Part shown: positions 28,438 through 37,878 of the stretch, in pieces
How positions within the stretch are numbered: position 1 is the first letter of the stretch
Layout of the letters: every line of letters begins with the position of its first letter
NCBI RefSeq assembly: GCF_003194565.2
Contig: NZ_QICH01000002.1
Location: 611,234-675,233 of the forward strand
Source: Kangiella spongicola
GTDB taxonomy: Bacteria; Pseudomonadota; Gammaproteobacteria; Enterobacterales; Kangiellaceae
Direction of reading: 5' to 3'
Length of the DNA: 64,000 nt
Translations under genes and position numbers: made by a program
The notes under the pieces: generated by a model
What the model saw: only the letters and a program-made list of their open reading frames with translations
What the model was told of the DNA's origin: nothing
The model's database searches: none

Positions 28438-28770
28438 CTAGTTATCCGATACTTTAACGGTGACGTGGCTAGTACGCTTTAAGATGCGGTCGCCACGACC
28501 TTTCGCGCGCGGACGCATACGCTTAGCTGTTGCCGCTTCGTCAACGAAGATAGTCGAAACTTTCAACTCGTCGATGTCAGCGCCTTCATTATGCTCAGCG
28601 TTAGCAATCGCAGACTCAAGAACTTTCTTGATTAGACGAGCCGCTTTCTTCGGGCTGAATTCAAGAATGTTCAACGCTTTTTCTACTGGTAAGCCACGAA
28701 CTTGATCGGCAACAAGACGCATTTTCTGTGCCGAGATGGCGGCATTACGCAATTTAGCTGCTACTTCCAT
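28438..28770 (-). CDS. rplV: 50S ribosomal protein L22
   Basis: 110 residues; its beta-hairpin lines the exit tunnel, including '[21 protein letters not shown]'-region residues ([16 protein letters not shown]), where macrolide-resistance changes occur in other species. No deviation is evident. S10 operon, 15 bp after rpsS. Confidence 0.98.
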   Translation of the reverse strand: MEVAAKLRNAAISAQKMRLVADQVRGLPVEKALNILEFSPKKAARLIKKVLESAIANAEHNEGADIDELKVSTIFVDEAATAKRMRPRAKGRGDRILKRTSHVTVKVSDN

Positions 28771-28785
28771 CTTCCACTCCTCGCC

Positions 28786-29064
28786 TTATCGCTTCTTGGC
28801 TTTCTTATCAACATCATGACCATGGTAGGTACGAGTTAATACAAACTCACCTAACTTGTGGCCAACCATGTCTTCAGAAACGAAGACTGGTACGTGTTGA
28901 CGACCATTGTGAACGGCAATCGTCAGACCAACCATTTCCGGGAAAACAGTTGAACGACGAGACCATGTTTTAATTGGTTTCTTAGAACCAGAGGCCGCAG
29001 CTTCTTCAACCTTCTTCAATAAGTGAAGGTCAATGAAAGGGCCTTTCTTTAACGAACGTGCCAC
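28786..29064 (-). CDS. rpsS: 30S ribosomal protein S19
   Basis: 92 residues: '[19 protein letters not shown]' and '[17 protein letters not shown]'. S19 pairs with S13 in the 30S head. S10 operon, 11 bp after rplB. Confidence 0.98.
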   Translation of the reverse strand: MARSLKKGPFIDLHLLKKVEEAAASGSKKPIKTWSRRSTVFPEMVGLTIAVHNGRQHVPVFVSEDMVGHKLGEFVLTRTYHGHDVDKKAKKR

Positions 29065-29075
29065 TGTGCTATCCT

Positions 29076-29903
29076 CTATCGTTTATTACGGCGACGGACA
29101 ATTAAACTGTCTGTGCGCTTGTTGCTACGAGTTTTCTTACCTTTAGTAGGCGTACCCCATGGAGACACAGGATGACGACCACCAGAAGTACGTCCTTCAC
29201 CACCACCGTGTGGGTGATCAACTGGGTTCATAGCGACACCACGAACTGTCGGGCGAACACCACGCCAGCGCTGAGCACCAGCTTTACCCAAACTACGTAG
29301 CATGTGCTCTGAATTGCCTACCTGACCGATAGTTGCGCGACCTTCAGACAACACTTTACGTGTTTCGCCTGAACGTAAACGCAAGGTCACGTATTTGCCT
29401 TCACGTGCAACGATCTGAGCATAAGCACCCGCACTACGAGCTATTTGCGCACCCTTACCAGGCTTCAGTTCGATGTTGTGAACTGTACTACCTACTGGGA
29501 TGTTACGCATTGGCAAAGCGTTACCGACACGAATCGGAGCGCGCTCGCCAGAAACGATAGTATCACCAGCATTTAGGTTACGTGGAGCAATGATGTAACG
29601 ACGCTCACCGTCTGCGTAGCAGATTAGCGCGATGTGTGCGCTACGGTTTGGATCGTACTCAAGACGCTCTACTGTGCCAGTAATATTATCTTTGTTACGT
29701 TTGAAGTCGATTAGACGATAGTGTTGTTTATGACCACCACCAACGTGACGAGTCGTGATACGACCATCGTTGTTACGACCACCATTTCTAGATTTCTTCT
29801 CTAATAAAGGTGCATGAGGTTTACCCTTATGCAAGTCAGGATTGACCACTTTAACTACAAAGCGGCGTCCTGGAGAAGTTGGTTTAGCTTTTACAATTGC
29901 CAT
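29076..29903 (-). CDS. rplB: 50S ribosomal protein L2
   Basis: 275 residues. Conserved '[22 protein letters not shown]' (pieces: [17 protein letters not shown]) and the near-invariant '[14 protein letters not shown]', whose histidine is critical for peptidyl transfer. L2 joins the subunits via bridge B7b. S10 operon. Confidence 0.98.
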   Translation of the reverse strand: MAIVKAKPTSPGRRFVVKVVNPDLHKGKPHAPLLEKKSRNGGRNNDGRITTRHVGGGHKQHYRLIDFKRNKDNITGTVERLEYDPNRSAHIALICYADGERRYIIAPRNLNAGDTIVSGERAPIRVGNALPMRNIPVGSTVHNIELKPGKGAQIARSAGAYAQIVAREGKYVTLRLRSGETRKVLSEGRATIGQVGNSEHMLRSLGKAGAQRWRGVRPTVRGVAMNPVDHPHGGGEGRTSGGRHPVSPWGTPTKGKKTRSNKRTDSLIVRRRNKR

Positions 29904-29918
29904 TACTAATCTCCTTCG

Positions 29919-30215
29919 TTACTCGCCGCCAACGAAGTCAAGGTCTTGACCTGGCTTCAATGAGACGTAAGCTTTTTTCCAGTTTGGACGACGGCCTTCT
30001 TGTAGACCAAAACGCTTACGTTTACCTTTCATGTTCAAAGTACGAACGTTTTGAACTTCGACTTCAAACAAAGTTTCTACAGCTTTTTTGATTTCACGCT
30101 TATTCGCGTCTTTAGCTACTTTGAAAACGAACTGGTTGTCGTTTTCAGCTAAAATCGTCGCTTTCTCAGAAACGTGAGGCGCTAGAAGAACTTTTAAGAT
30201 ACGCTCTTGGTTCAT
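29919..30215 (-). CDS. rplW: 50S ribosomal protein L23
   Basis: 98 residues. L23 surrounds the tunnel exit and is the docking site for trigger factor and SRP. '[11 protein letters not shown]' near the N-terminus and '[15 protein letters not shown]' are family signatures. Its ATG overlaps the rplD stop by 4 bp (ATGA). Confidence 0.98.
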   Translation of the reverse strand: MNQERILKVLLAPHVSEKATILAENDNQFVFKVAKDANKREIKKAVETLFEVEVQNVRTLNMKGKRKRFGLQEGRRPNWKKAYVSLKPGQDLDFVGGE

Positions 30216-30814
30216 CCCAACATCTCCTCTACTTTCTTAACAGCCGCGACAGTCATTACAACCTTGTCGAAGCCGATTAGGCTAACAGGGTCGATTGCTT
30301 GAACGTCACGAACGTCAACTTTGTGTAGGTTACGAGAGGCTAAGAATAAGTTCTCGTCAACTTCTTCAGTCACGATCAACGCTTCTTTAGCATCGAGGTC
30401 TTTTAACTTGCTTACTAGCTCTTTAGTTTTCGGAGCTGAAACAGCAAATTCTTCTACTACAATCAAACGATCTTGACGAACCAATTCACTAAGAATGCTT
30501 TGGATCGCACCGCGGTACATTTTGCGGTTTACTTTTTGAGTGTAGTCTTGTGGTTGCGCAGCGAAAGTTACACCACCTTTACGCCATAATGGGCTACGGA
30601 TAGTACCAGCACGGGCACGACCTGTACCTTTTTGACGCCAAGGTTTCTTACCACCACCGCTAACAGCGCTACGGTTCTTTTGTGCGCGAGTACCGGCACG
30701 AGCAGCAGCCATATATGCAACTACTACTTGGTGAACTAATGACTCGTTAAATTCACGGCCAAAAGCTACCTCAGAAACCTTTATTGCGCCGCCAGATGTC
30801 AAACTAAGTTCCAT
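30212..30814 (-). CDS. rplD: 50S ribosomal protein L4
   Basis: 200 residues. L4 builds the tunnel wall with '[16 protein letters not shown]'-type loop (here [17 protein letters not shown]) and in E. coli is the repressor of the S10 operon, acting at the leader by attenuation and translation control. The start is the ATG ending at 30814 with GAGGAG 6 nt upstream; an in-frame TTG at 30820 is less likely. Confidence 0.98.
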   Translation of the reverse strand: MELSLTSGGAIKVSEVAFGREFNESLVHQVVVAYMAAARAGTRAQKNRSAVSGGGKKPWRQKGTGRARAGTIRSPLWRKGGVTFAAQPQDYTQKVNRKMYRGAIQSILSELVRQDRLIVVEEFAVSAPKTKELVSKLKDLDAKEALIVTEEVDENLFLASRNLHKVDVRDVQAIDPVSLIGFDKVVMTVAAVKKVEEMLG

Positions 30815-30831
30815 AGTCAACTCCTCTTGGC

Positions 30832-31464
30832 CTAGGCTTTCTCAGCAGGATGAATAATTACATCGCCGCCGGTAGCGCCTGGGACGGCACCTTTGATTAA
30901 CAATAAATTGCGCTCAGCATCAACACGTACAACTTCTAGAGTTTGCACAGTTACACGCTCAGCACCCATGTGGCCAGACATTTTCTTGCCCTTAAATACG
31001 CGACCTGGAGTTTGGTTTTGACCAATAGAACCAGGAGCACGGTGCGCTAGTGAGTTACCGTGAGTCGTATCTTGACCACGGAAGTTCCAACGCTTAATTA
31101 CGCCAGCGTAACCTTTACCTTTAGAAGTACCAGTTACGTCAACTTTTTGACCTTCTTCGAAAACTTCAACTTTGACTTCACCGCCAACTTCGAAACCTTC
31201 TAAAGAGTCCACACGGAACTCCCACAAACCACGACCAGCTTCTACGTTAGCCTTCTTAAAATGTCCAGCTTCTGCTTTACTGATACGGTTTGCCTTACGG
31301 CTTCCTGTAGTCACTTGAACCGCTTCATAACCGTCAACATCAGCTGTCTTAAGCTGAGTGATGCGATTTGGGTCGGCTTCTACTACGGTAACCGGGATAG
31401 ACACGCCGTCTTCAGTGAAGACACGAGTCATTCCTCGTTTTATACCTACTATTCCGATAGCCAT
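30832..31464 (-). CDS. rplC: 50S ribosomal protein L3
   Basis: 210 residues. '[16 protein letters not shown]' and '[22 protein letters not shown]'-region ([17 protein letters not shown]); the glutamine in this loop is the PrmB methylation site in E. coli. Nucleates 50S assembly. 49 bp after rpsJ. Confidence 0.98.
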   Translation of the reverse strand: MAIGIVGIKRGMTRVFTEDGVSIPVTVVEADPNRITQLKTADVDGYEAVQVTTGSRKANRISKAEAGHFKKANVEAGRGLWEFRVDSLEGFEVGGEVKVEVFEEGQKVDVTGTSKGKGYAGVIKRWNFRGQDTTHGNSLAHRAPGSIGQNQTPGRVFKGKKMSGHMGAERVTVQTLEVVRVDAERNLLLIKGAVPGATGGDVIIHPAEKA

Positions 31465-31513
31465 GTTTTAAACCTCAACCGAAATGGTTATAACCTTGCC
31501 GCTGATGTCTGTC

Positions 31514-31825
31514 TTATGTAAGACTAATTTGAACATCAACACCAGCTGCCAAATCCAACTTCATCAAAGCATCAACTGTTTTTTCTGTTGGCTCGATGAT
31601 GTCCACTAAACGCTTGTGCGTACGAATTTCATACTGATCACGCGCATCTTTATTCACGTGTGGTGAAGTCAAGATGGTGAAGCGTTCTTTACGCGTCGGT
31701 AAAGGGATAGGACCTTTTACCTGAGCACCAGTACGCTTAGCGGTGTTTACGATCTCTGAAGTTGAAATATCTATCAACTTGTGATCAAACGCTTTCAATC
31801 TGATTCGAATACGTTGCTTTGCCAT
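31514..31825 (-). CDS. rpsJ: 30S ribosomal protein S10 (NusE)
   Basis: 103 residues from the ATG ending at 31825 ('[19 protein letters not shown]'); the frame could start at a GTG 15 bp upstream, but GGAG lies in front of the ATG. S10 is part of the 30S head and, as NusE, pairs with NusB (also encoded here) in antitermination. First gene of the S10 operon with a ~200-nt leader. Confidence 0.98.
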   Translation of the reverse strand: MAKQRIRIRLKAFDHKLIDISTSEIVNTAKRTGAQVKGPIPLPTRKERFTILTSPHVNKDARDQYEIRTHKRLVDIIEPTEKTVDALMKLDLAAGVDVQISLT

Positions 31826-31860
31826 TGCAAAGAACTCCACTATATTAATTAAAAGAACAT

Positions 31861-31899
31861 AAAAAACCGCTCCACCCTACTACTGCGAGGGGTGCGGTT
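31861..31899 (-). terminator. S10-leader hairpin with T-run (attenuator candidate)
   Basis: On the minus strand a stem of AACCGC...GCGGTT with a partly paired interior (CACCCC facing GGGTGGA) is followed directly by six Ts, about 36 nt before the rpsJ start. In E. coli L4 binds the S10 leader and stimulates termination at such a hairpin; whether L4 does so here is inference. Confidence 0.7.
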
Positions 31900-32028
31900 A
31901 CCAAACTTGTTTCAGACTCAAATCGAGCCTGTTGTTAGCAAAATCAATCACTTACTTTACAATAAAGTCTGAAATTGCTTCGCAAGAACAACCCTAATAG
32001 TGGCAGTTACGCCTACAAAGGGACGCGA

Positions 32029-32057
32029 ATTATATGGGATCAGGAATTGGATTGCAA
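32029..32057 (-). promoter_or_regulatory. S10-operon promoter
   Basis: Minus strand TTGCAA (32052-32057), 17-bp spacer, consensus TATAAT (32029-32034). The region upstream of the -35 is AT-rich (TTAATTTAA at about 32071-32079), like an UP element, and is flanked by 9-bp arms GAACAACGC/GCGTTGTTC (32059-32067 and 32089-32097). Transcription would start near 32022, giving a leader of about 200 nt before rpsJ. Confidence 0.88.
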
Positions 32058-32114
32058 GGAACAACGCCAATTAATTTAAGGCTTTCAAGCGTTGTTCTTA
32101 GTGCTTTGGCCTAG

Positions 32115-32402
32115 TTAGCTTTGCTCGGCTTTAAGGTGCGCCCAATCTCTGTGGGTATCCATAAAGTGTTTGATGTATGGGCACACTGGAACCACTTTAA
32201 AGCGCTCTTGCTCAATAGCTCTTAATACGGCTTCAACCATACTAGCACCGAGGCCTTTACCGCGAAGCGCTTCTGGCACCTCTGCATGCTCTAAATGTAA
32301 CGTGGTTCCTTCTTGTTTATAGCGGACCTCGCCGTTATAACCACCATCTAACACCACAGTGAACTTCTTTTCCATTGGGTGATGGATTGCCTGATATGTC
32401 AT
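32115..32402 (-). CDS. GNAT-fold N-acetyltransferase (YjdJ-type)
   Basis: 95 residues with the compact acetyl-CoA-binding fold of the small GNAT group: 'HLEHAEVPEALRGKGLGASMVEAVL' in pieces (AEVPEALRGKGLGA is the acyl-CoA loop) and 'FKVVPVCPYIKHFMDTH' at the C-terminus, a hallmark of this family. Substrate unknown. Its stop is followed by the S10 promoter region on the same strand. Confidence 0.85.
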   Translation of the reverse strand: MTYQAIHHPMEKKFTVVLDGGYNGEVRYKQEGTTLHLEHAEVPEALRGKGLGASMVEAVLRAIEQERFKVVPVCPYIKHFMDTHRDWAHLKAEQS

Positions 32403-32519
32403 TACTGCCCCCTTGTGTGACTCCAGCTTACTTGCTCTGCGCCGCTGGCCTTTACCCTAGCTACCACAGAGCACTATCCTATTGATAGTTATATCATAAA
32501 ACTACGATTAACTTCGCCT

Positions 32520-33050
32520 CTAGGCAGATTTAAGCTTATCGGCATGTTGCTGGCGTAGTTTACTTAGCTTAGGGTTAATCACTGCCATACAATAGGGTTG
32601 CATACTGTTATTGGCATAAAAATCTTGGTGCTCAGTCTCCGCTGGGTAAAACCTCTGCTCAGTTAATAGTTGCGTCACAATGGGTTTGTTAAACAAAGGG
32701 CTCATCTCTTTGATCACCTCTTCGGCTACTTGGCGTTGCTCCTCACTGTGCAGCATAATGACCGAGCGATACTGAGTACCAATGTCAGCTCCTTGACCAT
32801 CCTCCTGAGTCGGATCATGCGACGTCAGAAATACCTCTACTAAGTCACGATAGCTAATCTTTTGTGGATCAAAGGTTACCTGCACTACTTCAGCATGCCC
32901 GGTCGTACCCGAGCACACTTGGCGGTAGGTCGGCGCTTCAGTGTCGCCACCGGCATAACCTGAAACCACGGACTCGACACCTTTTAGTTGTTGCATGACC
33001 GCCTCTACACACCAAAAACAGCCACCACCAAACGTCGCTTTCGTTTCCAT
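32520..33050 (-). CDS. msrA: Peptide methionine-(S)-S-oxide reductase
   Basis: 176 residues from the ATG ending at 33050 (AAGGAG 4 nt upstream). The catalytic motif GGCFWC appears at the N-terminus, where the Cys attacks the sulfoxide; 'GYAGGDTEAPTYRQVCSGTTGHAEVV' regions (GYAGGDTEAPTY, GHAEVVQVTFDP) and 'DIGTQYRSVI' complete the active site. Repairs oxidised methionine in proteins. The frame continues to a GTG at 33065, judged not used. Confidence 0.95.
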   Translation of the reverse strand: METKATFGGGCFWCVEAVMQQLKGVESVVSGYAGGDTEAPTYRQVCSGTTGHAEVVQVTFDPQKISYRDLVEVFLTSHDPTQEDGQGADIGTQYRSVIMLHSEEQRQVAEEVIKEMSPLFNKPIVTQLLTEQRFYPAETEHQDFYANNSMQPYCMAVINPKLSKLRQQHADKLKSA

Positions 33051-33161
33051 TTCGCTCCTTATCACGGTAATTCTCTACACGCGCCTATACTTGTTACAGT
33101 ACCAACTTTGTTGTCTAAAAAGCAATGTTAGCGATGCGCTATGCCACAAGTTTACTGGAAT

Positions 33162-33185
33162 AAAAAAGCCCCTAGTGGGTCTTTA
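33162..33185 (-). terminator. Weak intrinsic terminator after DUF1501
   Basis: Minus strand GACCC, loop ACTA, GGGGC, then six Ts. One mismatch in the short stem. It is well placed to end the DUF1800-DUF1501 transcript, whose last stop is at 33213. Confidence 0.6.
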
Positions 33186-33212
33186 AACCATTCTAGTCGA
33201 AAGAAGTGCTAT

Positions 33213-34550
33213 CTATAGCATGAAATCCACAGCATTAGGGTCAAAGGCCGCTAAGTTCGGCATAACACCATTTAGTTCATTGTCAGTTAAACCGAACCAA
33301 CGCAACGGGCTCACCATGTACTGCTCAACGGAAGTCGTTGGAATAATACGTCCATCGTCATTAGCGTCGTCTGGCCCTGCAATCTCAAGACTCGGTATCT
33401 GTCCATAAATATCGCCACCACGAACAGCGCCCCCCATAACCAGCTGATGGTTGCCCCAAGCATGATCGGTACCATCGCCATTACTGGTTAAAGTACGGCC
33501 AAACTCTGAGCTAGTAAAACTGGTCACGCTCTGCTCTACGCCAAGCTCAGCGGTAACGTCGTAGAAGTACTTCATGCTTTGGCTCAACTCGGTGAATAAT
33601 GCTTGCTGGCGGCTAATGTGATTATCATGGGTGTCATAGCCTCCCATACCGACGTAAAAGACTTGACGCTCCATACCGAGCTCTGCCCGAATGGCAATCA
33701 TCTTCGCCACCATTTCCAGCTTGGTGGCTAGGCTTCCTTCAGGTTTCAGCGTAGTAAAATCTGGAACTGTATCAATCTGTGAGCCCACTCTTTCCACTAA
33801 TTCCATGGTCCGAGACTGTAGCCCCTTGAATTCGTCGATAAAAGGATCTTGGTAGTTATTGTCCAATAGCGCTTTAAAAGCCGCTCTACGATCTTGAGTC
33901 CAGTTTTTATCTGGCGCCACGTAACTGTATTGATCAAAGCCATTTCGACCTATCGCTAGGTCTAGGTTAAGTTGGCTGCTTAACCAGTTAGTTCGACCAT
34001 CGATAGAAATGCCGGTTAGTAGTGGATCTTGATTATTCGGCACCGCCAAGTCCATTACTCGCCCACCAAGCCCTGTCTTTTGTGCTTGTGGATCCACATA
34101 GCGCCATTGATCTTGTTGATCATTGTGCGAAAAGAGCTGATCTGGCAAAGACTTACTGCGCTCTAAATATTGCTGCCGTGTGATTGGCTCGACCAAATTA
34201 CCAACATTAGCCATAACTCCGAGTTTGCCACTATTGAACAAGCTTTGTAGTTCAGCTAACTGGGGATGAAAACCAAAGCTACTGTTGCCATACGACAGTG
34301 GCGACACGGGCAATAAATCCGCTTTTGCAATTGCCATGTTTTGGCGCGAGGCAGTATACTCGTCATAATCAAAGTTGCTGGTGGGCACGATCATGTTGAA
34401 GCCATCGTTTCCACCCAACAAAAAGATGCATACCAAGGCTTTATAGTCACCCGTTGGGATGCTCAACGCCTTAGCCGTTTGTCCAAAGCTCATCAAGCCT
34501 GAAGTTGCCACTGCGGCCGAGCCAAGTTTTATAAAATCTCGTCTTTTCAT
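33213..34550 (-). CDS. DUF1501 secreted protein with Tat-type signal
   Basis: 445 residues from the ATG ending at 34550, chosen because it has AGGAG 7 nt upstream and begins 'MKRRDFIKLGSAAVATSG', a twin-arginine signal. DUF1501 proteins have an alkaline-phosphatase-superfamily fold; visible markers are 'FLLGGNDGFNMIVP', 'MGGYDTHDNH', 'TSFTSSEFGRTLTSNGDGTDHAWGNH' (pieces: SEFGRTL, GTDHAWGNHQLVMGG) and 'GGDIYGQIP'. The reaction is not known. Always found, as here, next to a DUF1800 gene; 10 bp separate them. An upstream in-frame start at 34640 is unlikely because it would precede the Tat signal with a long polar extension. Confidence 0.9.
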   Translation of the reverse strand: MKRRDFIKLGSAAVATSGLMSFGQTAKALSIPTGDYKALVCIFLLGGNDGFNMIVPTSNFDYDEYTASRQNMAIAKADLLPVSPLSYGNSSFGFHPQLAELQSLFNSGKLGVMANVGNLVEPITRQQYLERSKSLPDQLFSHNDQQDQWRYVDPQAQKTGLGGRVMDLAVPNNQDPLLTGISIDGRTNWLSSQLNLDLAIGRNGFDQYSYVAPDKNWTQDRRAAFKALLDNNYQDPFIDEFKGLQSRTMELVERVGSQIDTVPDFTTLKPEGSLATKLEMVAKMIAIRAELGMERQVFYVGMGGYDTHDNHISRQQALFTELSQSMKYFYDVTAELGVEQSVTSFTSSEFGRTLTSNGDGTDHAWGNHQLVMGGAVRGGDIYGQIPSLEIAGPDDANDDGRIIPTTSVEQYMVSPLRWFGLTDNELNGVMPNLAAFDPNAVDFML

Positions 34551-34560
34551 GTTTAGGCTC

Positions 34561-36243
34561 CTAGCGCTGAACCGCGAATTCAGGTGATGTAATGACCAGA
34601 GAAATAGCTTCTGTCGCTTTTCTTTCAGGATTGTCCGCATCGATTGTCGTCAAATAATCCCTCAAAACCGTTTTCATATGATCACTCATGGTTCCTGCCA
34701 GTAATAAAATATTGAGATGCTCGATGAGCTCATCGTCGCTGGCGCTCACCAAGTCGCGCTCGACACTGTAATCGACAATAATATCCTTGGCTTCCGGCGA
34801 AGGACGTTCGAAACTGTTCATACTTACCGAGCGCCAATGCAGATGGTTTGTCATTTTCGCCATAGTGCCTTCGGTATGAATCTCAAACTCTGGCGCCACA
34901 ATATCGGCGTCCTTTAAAGCGCCTGCGGGTTGATATGATGGCGAAAAAAAGTTGAACACGCTAGGTGACTTAAGTGGCCCTTGCGCAAAGTCATTATCTA
35001 CCCAACGAAACTCATAGGTTCCATTGCCAGATGTCGCATCAAACGCACGCCAAAAAGCACTTAGCCTTAAGATAGGTTCCTTCAGCTTACCGAATGGCTT
35101 GCCATGACTAACTACTCCCGATATCGCTTCTTCGTCTAACAGGATCGCTTTGATTACAGCCTTCATATCACCACGAACACCACTACCATTGTCATTAAAG
35201 CGAGTTGCCACACGTTCGACGTATTCTGGTGAAGGATTACTGGTTACGAGCTTTTGAATCAGCTGCTTGGCTACGAATGGGCCGACGCTTGGGTGATTAA
35301 AAATATGATCGAGCGCTTGCGCTAGATCTTGCTCAGGGGTTTGTCCGGCAGGAATAATCCCCCCATTAATAATACGCTTTTCGCCCTCGGCATGAAATTC
35401 TGGAAAAACCTTCATCGGACTGATGAGATCACGGTTTTCACCCCACCACCAAAAACGCTCTGCATTTTGCCAAGTCCAGCCAGTGAAAACATGGGCCAAG
35501 CCTTCGATATCGGCCTGGTCATAAGTCGGGATAGTATTTCCTTGTGCATCAAGCTTTGGTGAACCGTCTAAATTCAACTCAACCAAACCGACTGTAAACA
35601 GCTGCATCAACTCACGCGCATAATTTTCGTCAGGTCGTATATTGCGCTCCAGATCAGGCTTTCGGTTTCGCAACATACTCAAATACTCCCCCATCACAGG
35701 GTTGAGCGTCACATCCTGCATCAAGTCGCGGTAATTGCCGAAGCTGTGCTGCAAAAGAATATCATAATAGTTAGATAGCGACTGATTGCCCTCGATGCCG
35801 CCAGAACTAACGCCATACTGGCTAACCACCCAAATTTCACTCAGTGCAAAAGCAACGCGTTGCCGCAACTGATCATCAGCCTGCAAAGAGCGATGCCACC
35901 AAGCATCCACATACAGACTCCAAGTGCTCTCAGGATCGTAAGTAAACTGATTGTAGTAATCGGTATGCTTGGTGATTGGCAGTGTCATTTGCCAATCTAT
36001 CCAGCCCTCAAAGCCGCGCTCTACTACATCATTAATCGATTCGGTAGTCGCACCAAAGGTGGTTTGCTGCAAGAATCTCGAAGCTTTCCCAGAAGTTGGT
36101 GGATCTACATGTGCCGGTGGATCTTCACCAGTGTCTGGCGATGCGGGATCATCTTCCTCCTCCGAGCCACCACTACAGGCCGCTACAAGTAAAAGTAAGA
36201 AGGTGTATAACAAGCCACGGTATATTAGTTTTGTTATCTGCAT
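34561..36243 (-). CDS. DUF1800 lipoprotein
   Basis: 560 residues from the ATG ending at 36243. It opens with a lipoprotein signal (MQITKLIYRGLLYTF...LVAAC), then a Ser/Glu/Asp/Pro-rich linker and the DUF1800 region: 'SRFLQQTTFGAT', 'LRQRVAFALSEIWVVS', 'DVTLNPVMGEYLSM', 'ENYARELMQLFTVG' and 'KSPSVFNFFSP'. Function unknown; the pair DUF1800/DUF1501 is widespread in environmental bacteria. Lipid anchoring here and Tat export of the partner suggest both act outside the cytoplasm. An ATG at 36273 would place ten residues before the signal. Confidence 0.88.
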   Translation of the reverse strand: MQITKLIYRGLLYTFLLLLVAACSGGSEEEDDPASPDTGEDPPAHVDPPTSGKASRFLQQTTFGATTESINDVVERGFEGWIDWQMTLPITKHTDYYNQFTYDPESTWSLYVDAWWHRSLQADDQLRQRVAFALSEIWVVSQYGVSSGGIEGNQSLSNYYDILLQHSFGNYRDLMQDVTLNPVMGEYLSMLRNRKPDLERNIRPDENYARELMQLFTVGLVELNLDGSPKLDAQGNTIPTYDQADIEGLAHVFTGWTWQNAERFWWWGENRDLISPMKVFPEFHAEGEKRIINGGIIPAGQTPEQDLAQALDHIFNHPSVGPFVAKQLIQKLVTSNPSPEYVERVATRFNDNGSGVRGDMKAVIKAILLDEEAISGVVSHGKPFGKLKEPILRLSAFWRAFDATSGNGTYEFRWVDNDFAQGPLKSPSVFNFFSPSYQPAGALKDADIVAPEFEIHTEGTMAKMTNHLHWRSVSMNSFERPSPEAKDIIVDYSVERDLVSASDDELIEHLNILLLAGTMSDHMKTVLRDYLTTIDADNPERKATEAISLVITSPEFAVQR

Positions 36244-36646
36244 AAAAGAGAACACGCTCAAGATGTAAAGCATTATCCTACAAATAACAAGGTGTAAAAT
36301 CTTTCGACACTATCACACAGAGTTATGACTTATGTCTCAAAATCCACATAATAAAAAAGCCTCCAATGAAGCGATATTTTAGGTCTAATAGCCTAATTCT
36401 TTTTCTAATAGTAGGTGCCTAATTACAAATTAAATACTTCTTAAATTGAATAGCCAGCATCATTTACAACTTTACCGATTAGAAAGAAAAAGGGCACCGA
36501 AGTGCCCTTGATCGCCACGGTCAGATGTGTTCCTACAAATTTCTGACATTTCCACCAATCCATGGTGGTCAGTAGCGAGAAAGCAGAAAATGCACGGATG
36601 CAATTTTCTGCTAAGCTTATTGCTTATGTCGTACTAAAGTCTACGA
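36244..36646. other. Intergenic region between DUF1800 and tuf
   Basis: About 400 bp without a gene. It contains the tuf terminator (36485-36509), a small hairpin CCACC/GGTGG (36552-36567) and a 10-bp perfect inverted repeat AGCAGAAAAT/ATTTTCTGCT (36582-36591 and 36603-36612) just downstream of the tuf stop. The AT-rich part (about 36280-36480) should hold the promoter of the DUF1800 operon, but I see no convincing boxes. Confidence 0.6.
36485..36509 (-). terminator. Intrinsic terminator of the str operon (first tuf)
   Basis: Minus strand AAGGGCAC, loop TTCG, GTGCCCTT followed by TTTCTTTC. The same stem-loop follows the second tuf copy (53732-53753), though the sequences around it differ. 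Confidence 0.88.
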
Positions 36647-37837
36647 TTACTCGTGGATTTTAGATACAACACCCGCACCTACTGTACGGCCACCTTCACG
36701 AATCGCGAAGCGTAAACCTTCGTCCATCGCAATCGGTGCAATCAATGTAACGTCCATTTTGATGTTATCGCCTGGCATTACCATCTCTACGCCTTCTGGT
36801 AGCTCACAAGCACCAGTTACGTCAGTTGTACGGAAGTAGAACTGTGGGCGGTAGCCTTTGAAGAATGGCGTGTGACGACCACCTTCATCTTTAGACAATA
36901 CATAAACTTCTGCTTCGAAACGTGTGTGCGGGTTGATAGTACCAACGTGCGCCAATACTTGACCACGCTCTACTTCGTCACGCTTAGTACCACGCAGTAG
37001 TACACCTACGTTATCGCCAGCTTCACCTTGGTCTAGAAGCTTACGGAACATCTCTACGCCAGTTACTGTCGTCTTAACCGTGTCTTTGATACCTACGATT
37101 TCGATTTCTTCACCAACTTTTACAACACCGCTCTCTACACGACCGGTTACAACCGTACCACGACCTGAAATCGAGAATACGTCTTCAATCGGTAACAAGA
37201 ATGGCTTGTCTACTGCACGCTGTGGCTCTGGGATGTATGTATCTAGAGCTTCGCCTAAAGCAACAATCGCTTCTTGACCTAATGGGCCTTCGTCGCCTTC
37301 CAACGCTTTCAACGCTGAACCACGGATGATTGGCGTGTCGTCACCTGGGAATTCGTATTGGTCTAGAAGTTCACGAACTTCCATCTCTACTAACTCTAGT
37401 AACTCTTCGTCGTCGACCATGTCGCATTTGTTCAAGAATACGATGATCTTAGGTACACCTACCTGACGTGATAACAAGATGTGCTCACGCGTTTGTGGCA
37501 TTGGGCCGTCTGCAGCTGAACATACTAAGATAGCGCCGTCCATCTGTGCAGCACCAGTGATCATGTTTTTAACATAGTCAGCGTGGCCTGGGCAGTCTAC
37601 GTGTGCGTAGTGACGTGCTGGAGTTTCGTACTCAACGTGTGAAGTCGCGATTGTAATACCACGCTCACGCTCTTCTGGAGCATTATCGATATCAGCGAAA
37701 GCCTGAGCTGAGCCGCCGTATACTTTTGCTAATACTGTACAGATCGCCGCAGTTAACGTCGTTTTACCATGGTCAACGTGACCAATCGTACCAACGTTTA
37801 CGTGTGGCTTATTACGTTCAAATTTCTCTTTAGCCAT
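36647..37837 (-). CDS. tuf: Elongation factor Tu (copy 1, str operon)
   Basis: 396 residues. GTP-binding motifs: GHVDHGKT (19-26), DCPGHADY (about 81-88) and NKCDMVD (about 136-142). Delivers aminoacyl-tRNA to the ribosome. The protein is identical to copy 2 at 53777-54967; by eye the DNA differs at one position (36683 versus 53813), a silent change near the 3' end. The upstream sequence diverges right after the ATG. Follows fusA by 41 bp, as in E. coli tufA. Confidence 0.98.
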   Translation of the reverse strand: MAKEKFERNKPHVNVGTIGHVDHGKTTLTAAICTVLAKVYGGSAQAFADIDNAPEERERGITIATSHVEYETPARHYAHVDCPGHADYVKNMITGAAQMDGAILVCSAADGPMPQTREHILLSRQVGVPKIIVFLNKCDMVDDEELLELVEMEVRELLDQYEFPGDDTPIIRGSALKALEGDEGPLGQEAIVALGEALDTYIPEPQRAVDKPFLLPIEDVFSISGRGTVVTGRVESGVVKVGEEIEIVGIKDTVKTTVTGVEMFRKLLDQGEAGDNVGVLLRGTKRDEVERGQVLAHVGTINPHTRFEAEVYVLSKDEGGRHTPFFKGYRPQFYFRTTDVTGACELPEGVEMVMPGDNIKMDVTLIAPIAMDEGLRFAIREGGRTVGAGVVSKIHE

Positions 37838-37878
37838 TTTTCAATTCCTCTAATTCTCTGGAACTATAAATTTAAAAG

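Noticed and set aside
37080..37277. 65-codon plus-strand frame, repeated at 54210-54407
   Set aside because: Duplicated only because the two tuf genes are nearly identical; antisense shadow.
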